Counted from the first letter of the stretch, positions 9,611 to 19,505 are shown. The stretch is DNA of 64,000 nt from Aeromonas piscicola (GCF_000820005.1 NZ_CDBL01000067.1:38244-102243); one strand, 5' to 3'. A program made the numbers and translations. The notes: generated by a model not told the origin, from the sequence alone.

Positions 9611-11002
9611 TTACAGCCCGGCTGCAGCCTTGACCTTGCCAAAGACGGCGGTGTTGTCGAGTGAGCCGTGGAAGCTGTCCGCTCCCTGGCCGATGGCGCC
9701 GAGGAAGACATCGGTGCCGCCGTGGGTCTCGTTGCCGATCTCGCCCACCTTGACCACCACCTCCTGGTGATAGTCGTTGGCGGAGACGGTGGCGTCATCC
9801 AGCGCGGCGACGTTGCTGCGCGGGCCATCCACCCGGTTGTAGCCGTTGCCAAAGCCGATGATGGTGTAGGGCATGCCATCGCTATCCTTGCTCGGTTCGC
9901 CTGTCTCGTAGTTCCTCACCAGCCCGAGCACGCCCGGGTTGTCGGCCGTGGTCTTGCCGGTGCGCTTGGCATAGCCGTTGAGCACCAGCGTGTGGTCATG
10001 GTCGGCGGTGACCACGATCAGGGTGTTTTTCAGCTCGGGGTCGGTCTTCTTTACCTCGTCGATGGCGGCTTTGATGGCGTTGTCGAAGGCGAGGGTATCC
10101 TGCAGCGCACGCTTGGCGTTGGTGTCGTGCAGGGCGTGATCGATGCGTCCCCCTTCCACCATCAGGAAGTAGCCCTTCTCTTTATCCTTGAGCTGCTTGA
10201 TGGCAGCCAGGGTCATCTGGGTAAGGGAGGGCTCGCTGGCCGGTCTGTCCAGGTCATATTTCATGTGGCTCGCCCCAAACAGCCCCAGCAGCGGCTTGCC
10301 CGCCTCGGCCTTGTTCAGCTCGTCTAGGTTGCTGGCGAACTGGTAGCCCTTGGCCTGCATCTCGCTGATGAGGTTGCGGCCATCCTCCCGCTTGCCCTTG
10401 TCGGCTTTTGGCAGGAAGAAGCCGCTGCCACCGCCGAGCACCACATCCAGCCCCTCTTTCAGAGCGCCGTTATAACCGGTGCCGCCTGGCACCAGCTGGG
10501 CGGCGATGTCATTTTCCAGATCCCGGTTGCAGATGTGGGCATAGGTGGCGGCCGGGGTGGCGTGGGTGACCCGGGTGCTGGTGACCACACCAGTGCCGCG
10601 GCCATCAGCCTTGGCCAGCTCCAGCAGTGTGGTGACCGGCTTGCCGGCACTCTTTCTGCAGTCGCTCTCATAGGTGGCATCGCCGTCCATGCTGATGACA
10701 CCGTTGTTGCTCTTGACCCCGGTCATGTAGGCCGCCATGGAAGGCGCGGAATCTGTGACCTGGGAGTCGTGGGAGAAGGTCTTGATGAAGGCCGTCTCCG
10801 GCAGGTTGTCTATGGTGAGACTGCCCTCTTCCCCGACGGCATAGATGCGGGCCGCGGTCAGGGTGTTGAGGCCCATGCCGTCACCGAGGAAGAAGATGAC
10901 GTTTTTGGCGCCTGGCGCCGGGCTGTCGCTGTCGTTGTTGGAGTTGCAGCCGGCGGCCAGGGCGGCGCCGATCATCAATGCAAGTCCTGCCATTTTTCTC
11001 AT
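9611..11002 (-). CDS. Alkaline phosphatase, PhoA family, predicted lipoprotein (first gene of the pair)
   Basis: The 463-residue protein has a lipobox (LAAGC, cysteine at about residue 19) after MRKMAGLALMIGAALAAG, followed by a low-complexity NSNNDSDSPAPG linker. It is therefore probably a lipid-anchored phosphatase, unlike its soluble neighbour. The active-site Ser lies in TDSAPSMAAYMTG. Metal ligands appear in FFLGDGMG, MVEGGRIDHALH, VTADHDHT and NETHGGTDVFLGA. A Pho-box-like site is 47-75 bases upstream of the start, fitting induction under phosphate limitation. Confidence 0.92.
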   Translation of the reverse strand: MRKMAGLALMIGAALAAGCNSNNDSDSPAPGAKNVIFFLGDGMGLNTLTAARIYAVGEEGSLTIDNLPETAFIKTFSHDSQVTDSAPSMAAYMTGVKSNNGVISMDGDATYESDCRKSAGKPVTTLLELAKADGRGTGVVTSTRVTHATPAATYAHICNRDLENDIAAQLVPGGTGYNGALKEGLDVVLGGGSGFFLPKADKGKREDGRNLISEMQAKGYQFASNLDELNKAEAGKPLLGLFGASHMKYDLDRPASEPSLTQMTLAAIKQLKDKEKGYFLMVEGGRIDHALHDTNAKRALQDTLAFDNAIKAAIDEVKKTDPELKNTLIVVTADHDHTLVLNGYAKRTGKTTADNPGVLGLVRNYETGEPSKDSDGMPYTIIGFGNGYNRVDGPRSNVAALDDATVSANDYHQEVVVKVGEIGNETHGGTDVFLGAIGQGADSFHGSLDNTAVFGKVKAAAGL

Positions 11003-11048
11003 TGGGGTTCGCTCCTTGTAAAACCTGAGCGAAGCCTAGAGGGATCAG

Positions 11049-11077
11049 ATGACACTTTTAGTGGTTGTCGATGACAA
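11049..11077 (-). promoter_or_regulatory. Candidate Pho box upstream of the phosphatase operon
   Basis: On the minus strand TTGTCAT (11077-11071) and GTGTCAT (11055-11049) lie exactly 22 bases apart, which is two 11-base Pho-box periods, with a degenerate AACCACT unit between them. PhoB binds 7-base direct repeats spaced by 4 bases. The site sits 47-75 bases from the first phosphatase start codon. The remaining 11003-11334 gap holds no gene. Confidence 0.55.
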
Positions 11078-11334
11078 TCCGGTGAAGGCTGGGCTTGAAT
11101 GTTATGTTGTATCAATCAGTTATCTGCAAAGACCAATCGAATGAACCCCGGGTTTGCGCTGGCGGCAAGGGGGGGACGATCCTTGGTGGTTTGCGCTCAT
11201 GGGGCTAGAATAGCCTGTCAAATCCGGGCATCAGCAGGTAAAATACGCCCCCTTGCGACGCCTGACGTCCGCCATTGCCCGCCGCTCGTTCCATAGCAAG
11301 CCAGCGCCCGCAGCCCCTACAGAGAGTAACGGAT

Positions 11335-12285
11335 ATGTCCATCAACTGGTTCCCCGGCCACATGCACAAGGCCCGCAAAGAGATTGCCGAGGTCATGCCC
11401 CAGGTCGATGTCATCATAGAGATGCTCGATGCCCGCATCCCCTTCTCCAGCGAAAACCCGCTGGTGCCCGAGTTGCGCGGTGATACCCCTGTTATCAAGG
11501 TGCTGAACAAGGCCGATCTCGCCGACCCCGAGATCACGGCGCTGTGGGTGGCCCACATGGAAAAGGAGAAGGGGATCAAGGCGCTGCCGCTGACCCAGCA
11601 GGAGCCGGAGAAGATCAAGCAACTGCTGACCCTGTGCCACGAGATGCTGCCGGAGCGCAACTTTGACCTGCGCGGAGTGCGCGCCATGATCATGGGCATT
11701 CCCAACGTGGGCAAATCCACCCTGATCAATACCCTGGCCGGGCGCATCATCGCCAAGACTGGCAACGAGGCGGGGGTAACCAAGTCCCAGCAGCGGATCA
11801 AGCTCGACAACAACGTCATCCTGACCGATACCCCGGGTTTCTTGTGGCCCAAGCTCAACCCGCCCTCCTGCGGCTATCGGCTGGCGATCACCGCTGCCAT
11901 CAAGGACACGGTATTCGACTACGCCGACATCGCCATGTTTGCCGCCGATTACTTCATCAAGGCCTATCCGGAGCGTGTCAAGGCGCGCTACCAGATAACT
12001 GATCTGCCGGAAACCGAGATTGAGTTGCTGGAGCTGATCGCCCGCCAGCGCGCCTTCATGCGCAAAGGTGGCCTGGCCGATCTGCACAAGGCGTCCGAGA
12101 TCCTGGTGAACGAGTTTCGCGCAGGCTTCTTGGGTCGCATCTCGCTGGAAACCCCCGAGATGGTGAGCGCCGAGATAGTGGCGGCCGAAGAGGATGCGGC
12201 GCAGAAGGCCAAGGAGAAGGCCGAACGTGAAGATGAGCGTCAGGCTCGCGCCCGCCGCAAGTACGCCCGCAAGCGTCAAAAGTAG
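11335..12285 (+). CDS. YlqF/RbgA-type circularly permuted GTPase
   Basis: The start is the ATG at 11335 (MSINWFPGHMHKARKEI), giving 316 residues. The G motifs occur in permuted order: G4 NKAD at 58-61, then G1 GIPNVGKST at 121-129, then G3 DTPG at 165-168. This is diagnostic of the YlqF/YawG family. RbgA in Bacillus helps assemble the large ribosomal subunit. The C-terminal 40 residues are highly charged (KEKAEREDERQARARRKYARKRQK in part), suiting rRNA contact. It is followed by a strong terminator. Confidence 0.9.
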   Translation: MSINWFPGHMHKARKEIAEVMPQVDVIIEMLDARIPFSSENPLVPELRGDTPVIKVLNKADLADPEITALWVAHMEKEKGIKALPLTQQEPEKIKQLLTLCHEMLPERNFDLRGVRAMIMGIPNVGKSTLINTLAGRIIAKTGNEAGVTKSQQRIKLDNNVILTDTPGFLWPKLNPPSCGYRLAITAAIKDTVFDYADIAMFAADYFIKAYPERVKARYQITDLPETEIELLELIARQRAFMRKGGLADLHKASEILVNEFRAGFLGRISLETPEMVSAEIVAAEEDAAQKAKEKAEREDERQARARRKYARKRQK

Positions 12286-12381
12286 GCATCAGTCGTCACT
12301 GCGCTGTCGACTGGCGAAGCGTTACCGGACGGCGTCAAACCATCCGGATGGGCCAAGAGAAGATCAAAACGAGATAAACAG

Positions 12382-12415
12382 GCAAGAGGTGACCCCGGGG
12401 TCGCCTCTTGCTTTA
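12382..12415 (+). terminator. Rho-independent terminator of the YlqF gene
   Basis: GCAAGAGGTGACCCC pairs with GGGGTCGCCTCTTGC (one G-T pair), followed by TTTAT. It is about 100 bases after the stop codon. Confidence 0.75.
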
Positions 12416-12475
12416 TGGGGTCAGGAAAATGGCTTCAGCCAAGACGATTGCGCGCTGCCTCAAACGGTGGATATG

Positions 12476-12502
12476 AAGAAGGGGAGCCAGGCTCCCCTTC
12501 TT
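12476..12502 (-). terminator. Terminator hairpin after the DUF2057 gene
   Basis: A perfect inverted repeat, AAGAAGGGGAGCC and GGCTCCCCTTCTT, lies 26 bases past the DUF2057 stop codon. The T-rich part is within the stem, so it may act in both directions. Confidence 0.6.
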
Positions 12503-12527
12503 GCACAAGATGGCATTCAATACGCCA

Positions 12528-13187
12528 TTACTGCTGCTGAATAACCCAGATCTGGAAGGCTTTGCGGGTTTCTGCATCGGCCTTGTTGTACCAGCTCTGC
12601 AGCTGGGTCAGGGCTTCCGGATTGCTCTGTGCTTTGCTCGGTGCAACTTGTACCGGTGCGCTGGCGGCGGCCATGACGGCAGCGCTGGAGACGGCGACCG
12701 TGGCCGGCTGGTTGAAGGCCTTGCCCATGCCCAGCAACTCTTGCTGATAGTCACGGGTCAGCTGGAAGCCTTCTACTTTCGGCAGCACGAACTGCTCGCT
12801 GGCCACGACTTGACCGCTGCTCTTGTCTTTCAGGACCACTTTTTGATCCTTGACGAACTGTTTGGCTTCGGTTTCGTTGCGCGGTTTTTTGTAGTCCAGC
12901 ACCAGTTTTTGGTTGTCGGCGACGGTGAAGTTGATCACCAGCGGCTCTGCGGTCACCAGCTTGATGTCGCTGCGGCTGGAGTAGTTGCCTTCGAAGGCGA
13001 CGACCAGCTGATGATCACCCGCCTTGATGGGGAAGGTGTTGGTCTTGTCGAGCAGCTTGGGATTGATGGACTGACCATCGATCAGCTGGACGATATAAGG
13101 GTTGGTGACTTCCAATTGGGCATCGGCCAGGGCACTACCTGCCCACAACAGACCAGCCAGGGCCGGCACCAGAACAGTCAGTTTCAT
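12528..13187 (-). CDS. DUF2057 (YccT-like) periplasmic protein
   Basis: The start at 13187 is preceded by AAGGAG and opens a signal peptide (MKLTVLVPALAGLLWAGSALA); an upstream in-frame start 39 codons earlier would add non-coding-like sequence. The 219-residue product has the DUF2057 pattern: LEVTNPYIVQLIDGQS, then DHQLVVAFEGNYSSRSDIKLVTAEPLVINF. Relatives are periplasmic; E. coli YccT/CsgI has been linked to inhibition of curli assembly. A Ser/Ala-rich low-complexity stretch precedes a helical C-terminus. Function in this organism is unknown. Confidence 0.8.
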   Translation of the reverse strand: MKLTVLVPALAGLLWAGSALADAQLEVTNPYIVQLIDGQSINPKLLDKTNTFPIKAGDHQLVVAFEGNYSSRSDIKLVTAEPLVINFTVADNQKLVLDYKKPRNETEAKQFVKDQKVVLKDKSSGQVVASEQFVLPKVEGFQLTRDYQQELLGMGKAFNQPATVAVSSAAVMAAASAPVQVAPSKAQSNPEALTQLQSWYNKADAETRKAFQIWVIQQQ

Positions 13188-13361
13188 TTCATCTCCTTGA
13201 ACAGTCAGGCGAGTGCCCACTGAAAAACAGGGGCTCATTTTTACAGGTTTGCCCAAGGGCAGCAATAGGCGTTTATGACGCCATGGATTGGCCCGGCTGC
13301 CCATCTTTCTATCAAAAGGGGTATGTGCCAGTCGGCCCTGCTCCCGCCGGGTGTCAGAACC

Positions 13362-15434
13362 CTATTCAATCCGGCGGCTGAACGGCGGCAAGGCATCGAG
13401 CAGTCCCTTGCCGTAGCGCTTGGTCAGCAGACGCCGGTCGAGTATGGTGACCCGGCCCCTGTCTGCTTCCTTGCGAATGAGGCGACCGCAGGCCTGAATG
13501 AGCTTGCGGGAAGCTTCCGGCACCGTCAGCTGCAGGAATGGATTGCCGCCCCGTTTCTCGACCCACTCGGCGGTGGCCTCTTCCACCGGCGAGTTGGGCA
13601 CCGCGAAGGGCAGCTTGGTGATCACCAGATTGGTGAGGTAGTGGCCGGGCAGGTCCAGCCCCTCCGAGAAGCTGCCGGTGCCAAACAGTATGCTGGCCTG
13701 GCCACCGTCGCACTTTTGCTTGTGCAGGGTGAGCAGGGCATTGCGGGAGGCTTCTCCCTGCACCAGCAAGGAGAGCCCCTTGGCTCGTAGCCCCACCGCC
13801 ACCTCGTTCATCTGCCGGTAGGAGGAGAAGAGCACCAGGCTCGCCTCCTTGCCAGCCAGCAGGCGGGGCAGGGCACTGATGAGCTCCTGGGTGAAGGCGG
13901 GGGAGCTGGGCTCATGCTCCATCTTGGGTAGATAGAGCTCGGCTTTCTGATAGTCAAACGGGGAGCGCAGACGCAGATAACGGGTGCCGTCGTGCTCTTT
14001 CAGCCCGACTTGGTGACGAAAATAGCTGAACGAAGAGAGGGCTGTGAGGGTGGCTGATACCAGCACGGCACCCAGACACCTGGACCAGAGCCACTCTTCC
14101 AGCAGATAACCCACCTCGATGGGAGAGGCGTGCAACCAGATGTCGCCGTCGTCGCTCTTGGCCATCCAGCGTGCGAGCGGTGTCTTGCCCTCGGGCACAT
14201 GGCGTCCCAGCATCTCCCACAAGGCGCAGAAACTCTCCAGCCGCTGCAGGTGAAAACCGGTTTCCGCCAACAGTGGCTCGGCCTCCTTGCGACGGATCTC
14301 GCCATCTTTCAGCGCTTCACCGATGGCTCCCTGCATTCGATCCAGTGCCCGCAACGCTTTCTTGCTCGCCTCTTTCAGGTTTTCCGCCAGCATGGGCAGG
14401 GGGTCTGGCAGCACGCCTTCGGCGAATCGATAGTGTGCCTCGTCATTGAACAGCCGATCGTTGGCGCTGAGCCACTGCTCCAGCGCCTTCAGATCCGGTT
14501 GCAGAGAGGCCAGCGCATCCTGCAGCTTCAACTGCGGGTCGAGCAAGCTGTCCTTGTTCAGTGTCCTGGCCAGCTTGCCGGCACTCTGTACCAGCTTCTC
14601 TAGCCAGCGACGGGAGCCCTTGACGCTGGCCGAGGCGGCGCCGTGATCCCGGGCTATGGTGGGCAGGTGATGAGCCTCGTCCAGCACATAGAGACACTCA
14701 TCGGGGGGCGGTAATATGATGCCTCCACCCATGGTGAGATCAGAGAGCAACAGGGCATGGTTCACCACCAGCACATCGGCGGCATCCATGTCGTTGCGGG
14801 CGCGGTGGAAGGGGCAGTGCTGATGATGGCTCAGCGCCTTGTTGCAGGTGTGGCGGTCGGCAGCGATGCGATCCCAGCACAGATCCGGGATGGGTTTGGG
14901 CCAGTTGTCCCGGTCGCCATCCCATTTCCCGTCCGTATAGGCCTGCCAAAGCGCCTGATAGCGCTCCTTGTCAGAATCTGACGGCTTGTGTTTGCTTAAG
15001 CTACCGAAATCGAGCTCGAAGTTGGCCATCTCGGTGCCGCTTGCCGCTTGTTCAAGCAGATGTTCGCAGCAGTAACGCTGACGCCCCTTGACCAGCATGA
15101 AACGAAACGGCAGCTCACTGTGGCGGTGATAAAAGGGCAGGTCCTTGTGGATCAGTTGCTCCTGCAACGCGACGGTAGCGGTGGAGATCACCAGCTTCTT
15201 CTGGGTCAGGCGAGCCACCGGGATGGCACCCTGGGCATAGGAGAGAGATTTGCCGATGCCGGTGCCGGCCTCCGCCACCAGGATGCGACGCTGCTTGTCA
15301 TATTCCCCTGTCAGAGTCTTGGCTATCTCCGCCACCAGAAAATTCTGCTCCTTGCGCGGCACAAAACCGGGTAAACCATCGGCGATTTGACGATAGGTAT
15401 TGCGAATGGCGGCTTTGAGGCGGGTAGACAGCAT
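13362..15434 (-). CDS. dinG: DinG-type ATP-dependent DNA helicase with iron-sulphur cluster
   Basis: The start at 15434 (MLSTRLKAAIRNTYRQ) gives 690 residues against about 716 in E. coli DinG. Walker A is AEAGTGIGKS, the Walker B/DEAH box is LDEAHHLP, and VVNHALL precedes it. Four cysteines for the 4Fe-4S cluster are visible in RYCCEHL, DLCWDR, HTCNK and HCPFH, the XPD-family arrangement. C-terminal motifs include VLFGTGSFSEGLDLPG and QACGRLIRKEADRG. The protein unwinds forked DNA, R-loops and similar structures, aiding replication past transcription. Confidence 0.92.
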   Translation of the reverse strand: MLSTRLKAAIRNTYRQIADGLPGFVPRKEQNFLVAEIAKTLTGEYDKQRRILVAEAGTGIGKSLSYAQGAIPVARLTQKKLVISTATVALQEQLIHKDLPFYHRHSELPFRFMLVKGRQRYCCEHLLEQAASGTEMANFELDFGSLSKHKPSDSDKERYQALWQAYTDGKWDGDRDNWPKPIPDLCWDRIAADRHTCNKALSHHQHCPFHRARNDMDAADVLVVNHALLLSDLTMGGGIILPPPDECLYVLDEAHHLPTIARDHGAASASVKGSRRWLEKLVQSAGKLARTLNKDSLLDPQLKLQDALASLQPDLKALEQWLSANDRLFNDEAHYRFAEGVLPDPLPMLAENLKEASKKALRALDRMQGAIGEALKDGEIRRKEAEPLLAETGFHLQRLESFCALWEMLGRHVPEGKTPLARWMAKSDDGDIWLHASPIEVGYLLEEWLWSRCLGAVLVSATLTALSSFSYFRHQVGLKEHDGTRYLRLRSPFDYQKAELYLPKMEHEPSSPAFTQELISALPRLLAGKEASLVLFSSYRQMNEVAVGLRAKGLSLLVQGEASRNALLTLHKQKCDGGQASILFGTGSFSEGLDLPGHYLTNLVITKLPFAVPNSPVEEATAEWVEKRGGNPFLQLTVPEASRKLIQACGRLIRKEADRGRVTILDRRLLTKRYGKGLLDALPPFSRRIE

Positions 15435-15816
15435 GAAAGAAAAGACCGTTGCGGGGGGGCGAAGAAAGACAGGATACCCGTAACTGCCAACCCGGGTCGA
15501 GGTATGGTGCAACGCACAGATCAGACCTCTTCTTCTATTTATAGGGCGAACCCTCGCTACTGTGCGATAAATCACCAATATTGCGCGATAAGGCCAGCCA
15601 TTATCGCTGTAAACGTTTTCCCAAGAGGGGCAAACAATGTGGGATTCAGGTCACAAATTTTCCGCTATGACTATGCTTTTCGTAAAAAGTTCCAAGTTTT
15701 TTCATTGCGGATTGGAAAACCCGGTGCTAGTCTCGGCCCCATAGTGATGCAAAGAACATCGCTAACACAGGGAATAACAACAACTTAGTGTTTAATTACA
15801 GTAGGCATTGGAAACT
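15435..15816. other. Long divergent regulatory region between dinG and the porin gene
   Basis: About 380 bases contain no supported gene. The porin side is AT-rich. A weak promoter candidate, TTGCGG and TAGTCT with a 17-base spacer, lies near 15706-15734. The resulting leader of some 80 bases would suit the post-transcriptional control common for major porins. This is inference only. Confidence 0.35.
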
Positions 15817-16872
15817 ATGAAAAAGACAATTCTGGCTATTGCTATCCCGGCTCTGTTTGCATCCGCCGCTAACGCTGCAGTGATCTATGACAAAGACGGT
15901 ACCACTTTTGACGTATACGGCCGTGTACAGGCTAACTACTACGGTGACACCAACGAAGCTGACTCTACCGCTGCTTCTGGTTACAAAGATGTTGATGGTG
16001 AGCTGAAAGGTTCTTCCCGTCTGGGTTGGTCCGGCAAGATTGCTCTGAACAACACCTGGTCCGGTATCGCCAAGACCGAGTGGCAAGTTTCTGCTGAAAA
16101 CTCCGCCAACAAGTTTGACTCCCGTCACATCTACGTTGGTTTCGATGGCACCCAGTACGGCAAGGTTATCTTCGGTCAGACCGATACCGCCTTCTACGAC
16201 GTACTGGAGCCGACCGATATCTTCAACGAGTGGGGCAGCGAAGGTAACTTCTATGACGGTCGTCAAGAAGGCCAGGTCATCTACTCCAACGCCATCGGCG
16301 GTTTCAAGGGCAAAGTGTCCTATCAAACCAACGATGACCAAGCTGTGAAAGTGGCAGACGTTGCTGGTGGCATCAAGACTACTGTTTTCCCGGACGTGAA
16401 GCGTAAGTATGCTTATGCTGCTGCTGTCGGTTATGACTTCGACTTCGGCCTGGGCTTCAACGGTGGTTATGCTTACTCCGACCTGGAAGGCAAAACCACA
16501 GACGCTAGCGGCAAGAAATCCGAGTGGGCGCTGGGCGCACACTACGCCATCAACGGCTTCAACTTCGCCGGTGTTTACACCCAGGCTGAAGTGAAGAACG
16601 ACACCACTGGCTACAAAGATGAAGGCCGTGGTTACGAACTGGCTGCTACCTACAACGTTGATGCCTGGACCTTCCTGGCCGGCTACAACTTCAAAGAAGG
16701 TAAAGAGAATGCCAACCTGAGCGGTTCTTCCTACGAAGACCTGATGGATGCCACTCTGCTGGGCGTACAGTACTCCTTCACTTCCAAGCTGAAAGCCTAC
16801 ACCGAATACAAAATCAACGGTGTTAGCGGCAAGGATGACGACTTCACTGTTGCCCTGCAATACAACTTCTAA
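15817..16872 (+). CDS. Major outer-membrane porin, Omp38/OmpII-like
   Basis: The ATG at 15817 starts a signal peptide (MKKTILAIAIPALFASAANA); the mature protein begins AVIYDKDGTTFDVYGRVQANYY, as in Aeromonas 38-40 kDa porins. It has 351 residues, alternating beta strands, GSSRLGWSGK and KVIFGQTDTAFYDV of the general porin family, and ends in Phe (QYNF), the outer-membrane assembly signal. It should form trimeric diffusion pores. The codon use is strongly biased (GGT, AAC, CTG), as expected for a highly expressed gene, and a strong terminator follows. Confidence 0.92.
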   Translation: MKKTILAIAIPALFASAANAAVIYDKDGTTFDVYGRVQANYYGDTNEADSTAASGYKDVDGELKGSSRLGWSGKIALNNTWSGIAKTEWQVSAENSANKFDSRHIYVGFDGTQYGKVIFGQTDTAFYDVLEPTDIFNEWGSEGNFYDGRQEGQVIYSNAIGGFKGKVSYQTNDDQAVKVADVAGGIKTTVFPDVKRKYAYAAAVGYDFDFGLGFNGGYAYSDLEGKTTDASGKKSEWALGAHYAINGFNFAGVYTQAEVKNDTTGYKDEGRGYELAATYNVDAWTFLAGYNFKEGKENANLSGSSYEDLMDATLLGVQYSFTSKLKAYTEYKINGVSGKDDDFTVALQYNF

Positions 16873-16901
16873 TCCAGTCTTAGCACTGATTTAGTTGATA
16901 A

Positions 16902-16934
16902 ACGGCCAAGCTTGCTTGGCCGTTTTGTTTTATC
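16902..16934 (+). terminator. Terminator of the porin gene
   Basis: ACGGCCAAGC and GCTTGGCCGT form a 10-base-pair stem followed by TTTGTTTT, 30 bases after the porin stop codon. Confidence 0.85.
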
Positions 16935-17104
16935 TGCTGCCTGTCATTTCATTGCCCGCTTTCGCCCGCGTTAATCACTTCCCTTTGACCTCTTTGGCCT
17001 GCGCCAGCTCACGTTGTCTCTTTTTTATCCTTGGCTCTTCGTCAGTGAATCGCTAGATTATTCAACTCGTTGAAGGATGTTCGACAAACAGGGAAGGATG
17101 ACGC

Positions 17105-18046
17105 TTGATTGACTTCAGTCACCCGCAATGGCGGGAACTGGCCCGCCAGCTACTGGATCACTCCCCCCTGGTGATCCGGGCTCGCCAGTATCTGCCGCTG
17201 GTGGGTCTGCTCAAGGACAACCAGTTGCTGCTCGCCCTTGGCAATCACAGCTATGAGCTGACCCCGGCCGGCCGGCGCTATCTGACCCGCGAGCTGATGC
17301 TGGCCGAGATAGCAACGGCCCCGCCGGCGCCGGAAGAGTGGCTGCAGGCCCATGGCTGGCAGCTTGGTGAGCGGGTCAACGAGCGGGTACTGGCGGCGCT
17401 CTATCGCAAACCGGAGGCAACCTTCAGCCCCAACGAGCAGATCGATTTCGAGGACAAGGGCATTCGACTCTGCACCGATCAGCTGCTGCGCTTGCGTGCG
17501 CCACAACCCTTCAGCCTGTTTTTCAGCGGTGGCACCCTGCTCGATGCGGCCCCCTGGTTGCAGGCGCTGGGGGAGCTGGCCTTGCCTGAGCGTACCCTGG
17601 CCGGGCTTGGCAAGATCCTGTGGGGAGAGGGGAATATCGAGCGGGTGATCACCACCGACAGCGTCGGTGCCTTTGCCGAGCTGGCGCTCTGTGCCGGCTC
17701 CCTGCTGGTATGGGCGCCCACGACGGCGCAAGTCGCCTTGCAACAGGTCGTGGCCGCCCTGCCGCCCAATGTACAGTGGAGCCACCTCACCTCACTCGAT
17801 CCCGCCGGTGTGGATCGGACACTGGCGCTGGCCCAGCGGCTGGGCCGTCCGGCCAGCTGGTGGCTGCCAACCGCCTTCTCCCCCATAGTGTCGGCCTATG
17901 CCCAGCCGTTGGGTGATGGCCGCCCCTGGGAACCGAGCCGGATCCCCAAGTCATTGTTAGCAGTTTGTAGCGGTTTGGTTGAGTCCAATGGTGGCTTGTC
18001 CGCCGAGGTGTGCGCGCTGGCGCCAGAGTGGCATGCGGTCGGTTGA
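17105..18046 (+). CDS. Hypothetical protein, possibly with a degenerate TOPRIM-like C-terminal half
   Basis: The gene starts with TTG at 17105 behind AAGGA and encodes 313 residues without signal peptide or membrane segment. The segment VITTDSVGAFAELALCAGSLLVW followed by SLDPAGVDRTLALAQRLGR loosely recalls the C-terminal TOPRIM-type domain of DUF2220/DUF2399 proteins (DxDxxG followed by a helix). The conserved first acidic residue and second acidic position are not clearly kept, so catalytic activity is doubtful. It stands alone between porin and aspC. I do not assign a function. Confidence 0.6.
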   Translation: MIDFSHPQWRELARQLLDHSPLVIRARQYLPLVGLLKDNQLLLALGNHSYELTPAGRRYLTRELMLAEIATAPPAPEEWLQAHGWQLGERVNERVLAALYRKPEATFSPNEQIDFEDKGIRLCTDQLLRLRAPQPFSLFFSGGTLLDAAPWLQALGELALPERTLAGLGKILWGEGNIERVITTDSVGAFAELALCAGSLLVWAPTTAQVALQQVVAALPPNVQWSHLTSLDPAGVDRTLALAQRLGRPASWWLPTAFSPIVSAYAQPLGDGRPWEPSRIPKSLLAVCSGLVESNGGLSAEVCALAPEWHAVG

Positions 18047-18205
18047 TATTGCCGCAGATGTCGTTGAGAAAGCGGTTTTCCCCCATTGAGCACGATGATA
18101 TAAAGAGTTGACGAAGCGCTCGCCAAATGGGCGCGTTCGTGTGTCACAGACGGTTTGCCGACACGCTTTGCCACCCAACGAACTCAACGGAATACAGGGA
18201 ATACC

Positions 18206-19396
18206 ATGTTTGAAAAGGTTGTTGCCGCCCCAGCGGATCCGATCCTGGGCCTGACCGAAGCCTTCCGCGCTGACTCTCGCAGCCACAAGATCAATCTGGG
18301 GGTCGGGATCTACAAGGATGAGACCGGTGCCACCCCTATCCTTCACTGCGTCAAGAAAGCCGAGCAGAAGCTGCTCACCGACGAGAAGACCAAGAACTAT
18401 CTCGGTATTGAAGGCAATATCGAATACGGCCGCATAGTGCAGCAACTGCTGTTCGGGCAGGACTCCGCCTTGATCACCAGCGGCCGTGCCAAGACAGCCC
18501 AGGCGCCGGGCGGTACCGGTGCCCTGCGCATCGCCGCCGAGTTCGTGGTGCGCAACGGGCTGGCCAAGACCATCTGGATCTCCGATCCCACCTGGGCCAA
18601 CCACGTCAGCGTGTTCCAGGCCGCGGGCCTGACCGTCAAGTGGTACAAGTACTACGACGCCGCCACCAAGGGGCTCGACTTTGCCGCCATGCAGGCGTCG
18701 CTCAGTGACGTACAGGCTGGTGAGCTGGTGCTGCTGCACGGCTGCTGCCACAACCCGACCGGTATCGACCCCAGCGCTGAGCAGTGGCGCGCCCTGGCCA
18801 AACAGAGTGCCGCCACTGGCTGGCTGCCGCTGTTTGACTTTGCCTATCAGGGTTTTGCCCGTGGTATCGAAGAGGATGCCGAGGGCCTTCGCATCTTCGC
18901 CGAGTGCCACGACGAGCTGCTGGTGGCGAGCTCTTTCTCCAAAAACTTCGGCCTCTACAACGAGCGGGTCGGTGCTTTTACCTTGGTGAGCGCTACCAAG
19001 GCAATCGCCGACGTGGCCTTCACCCAGGTCAAGACCGTCATCCGTGCCAACTACTCCAACCCGCCGTCACACGGCGCTGCCGTGGTGACCACCATCGTCA
19101 GTGACCCGGCCCTCTATGCCGAGTGGGTTGAAGAAGTGGCGGCCATGCGGGTGCGCATTCGCGAGATGCGCGAGCTGCTGGTGGAGAAGCTGGCTGCCCT
19201 CGGTGTGAGCCAGGATTTCAGCTTCATCCGCGAGCAGAACGGCATGTTCTCCTTCTCCGGTCTCTCCAAGGATCAGGTGGAGCGCCTCAAGAGCGAGTTT
19301 GCCATCTACATCGTCGGTTCAGGCCGGATCAGCGTGGCCGGGATCACCCGTACCAACATAGATCCCCTGTGTGACGCCATCGCCAAGGTATTGTGA
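18206..19396 (+). CDS. aspC: Aspartate/aromatic aminotransferase
   Basis: The ATG at 18206 gives [20 protein letters not shown] and 396 residues, the same length as E. coli AspC. The pyridoxal-phosphate lysine is K246 in [13 protein letters not shown]. Other markers are [28 protein letters not shown] and a C-terminal [12 protein letters not shown] carrying the substrate-carboxylate arginine. It interconverts aspartate plus 2-oxoglutarate with oxaloacetate plus glutamate. AspC and TyrB are paralogous; the N-terminus favours AspC. A terminator follows. Confidence 0.9.
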   Translation: MFEKVVAAPADPILGLTEAFRADSRSHKINLGVGIYKDETGATPILHCVKKAEQKLLTDEKTKNYLGIEGNIEYGRIVQQLLFGQDSALITSGRAKTAQAPGGTGALRIAAEFVVRNGLAKTIWISDPTWANHVSVFQAAGLTVKWYKYYDAATKGLDFAAMQASLSDVQAGELVLLHGCCHNPTGIDPSAEQWRALAKQSAATGWLPLFDFAYQGFARGIEEDAEGLRIFAECHDELLVASSFSKNFGLYNERVGAFTLVSATKAIADVAFTQVKTVIRANYSNPPSHGAAVVTTIVSDPALYAEWVEEVAAMRVRIREMRELLVEKLAALGVSQDFSFIREQNGMFSFSGLSKDQVERLKSEFAIYIVGSGRISVAGITRTNIDPLCDAIAKVL

Positions 19397-19448
19397 TGCT
19401 CCAGCCGTGATGGCTGAGTGTTTGCGTAGGTGATGTTGCCAGAGCAGT

Positions 19449-19484
19449 AAAAAGCCCGCCGGGGAGACCCGGCGGGCTTTTTTG
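19449..19484. terminator. Bidirectional terminator between aspC and the HerA-type gene
   Basis: AAAAAGCCCGCCGGG and CCCGGCGGGCTTTTTTT form a long stem with AT tracts on both sides. It can serve both convergent genes. Confidence 0.85.
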
Positions 19485-19505
19485 TATCCCTGTATTACGG
19501 CTGCG

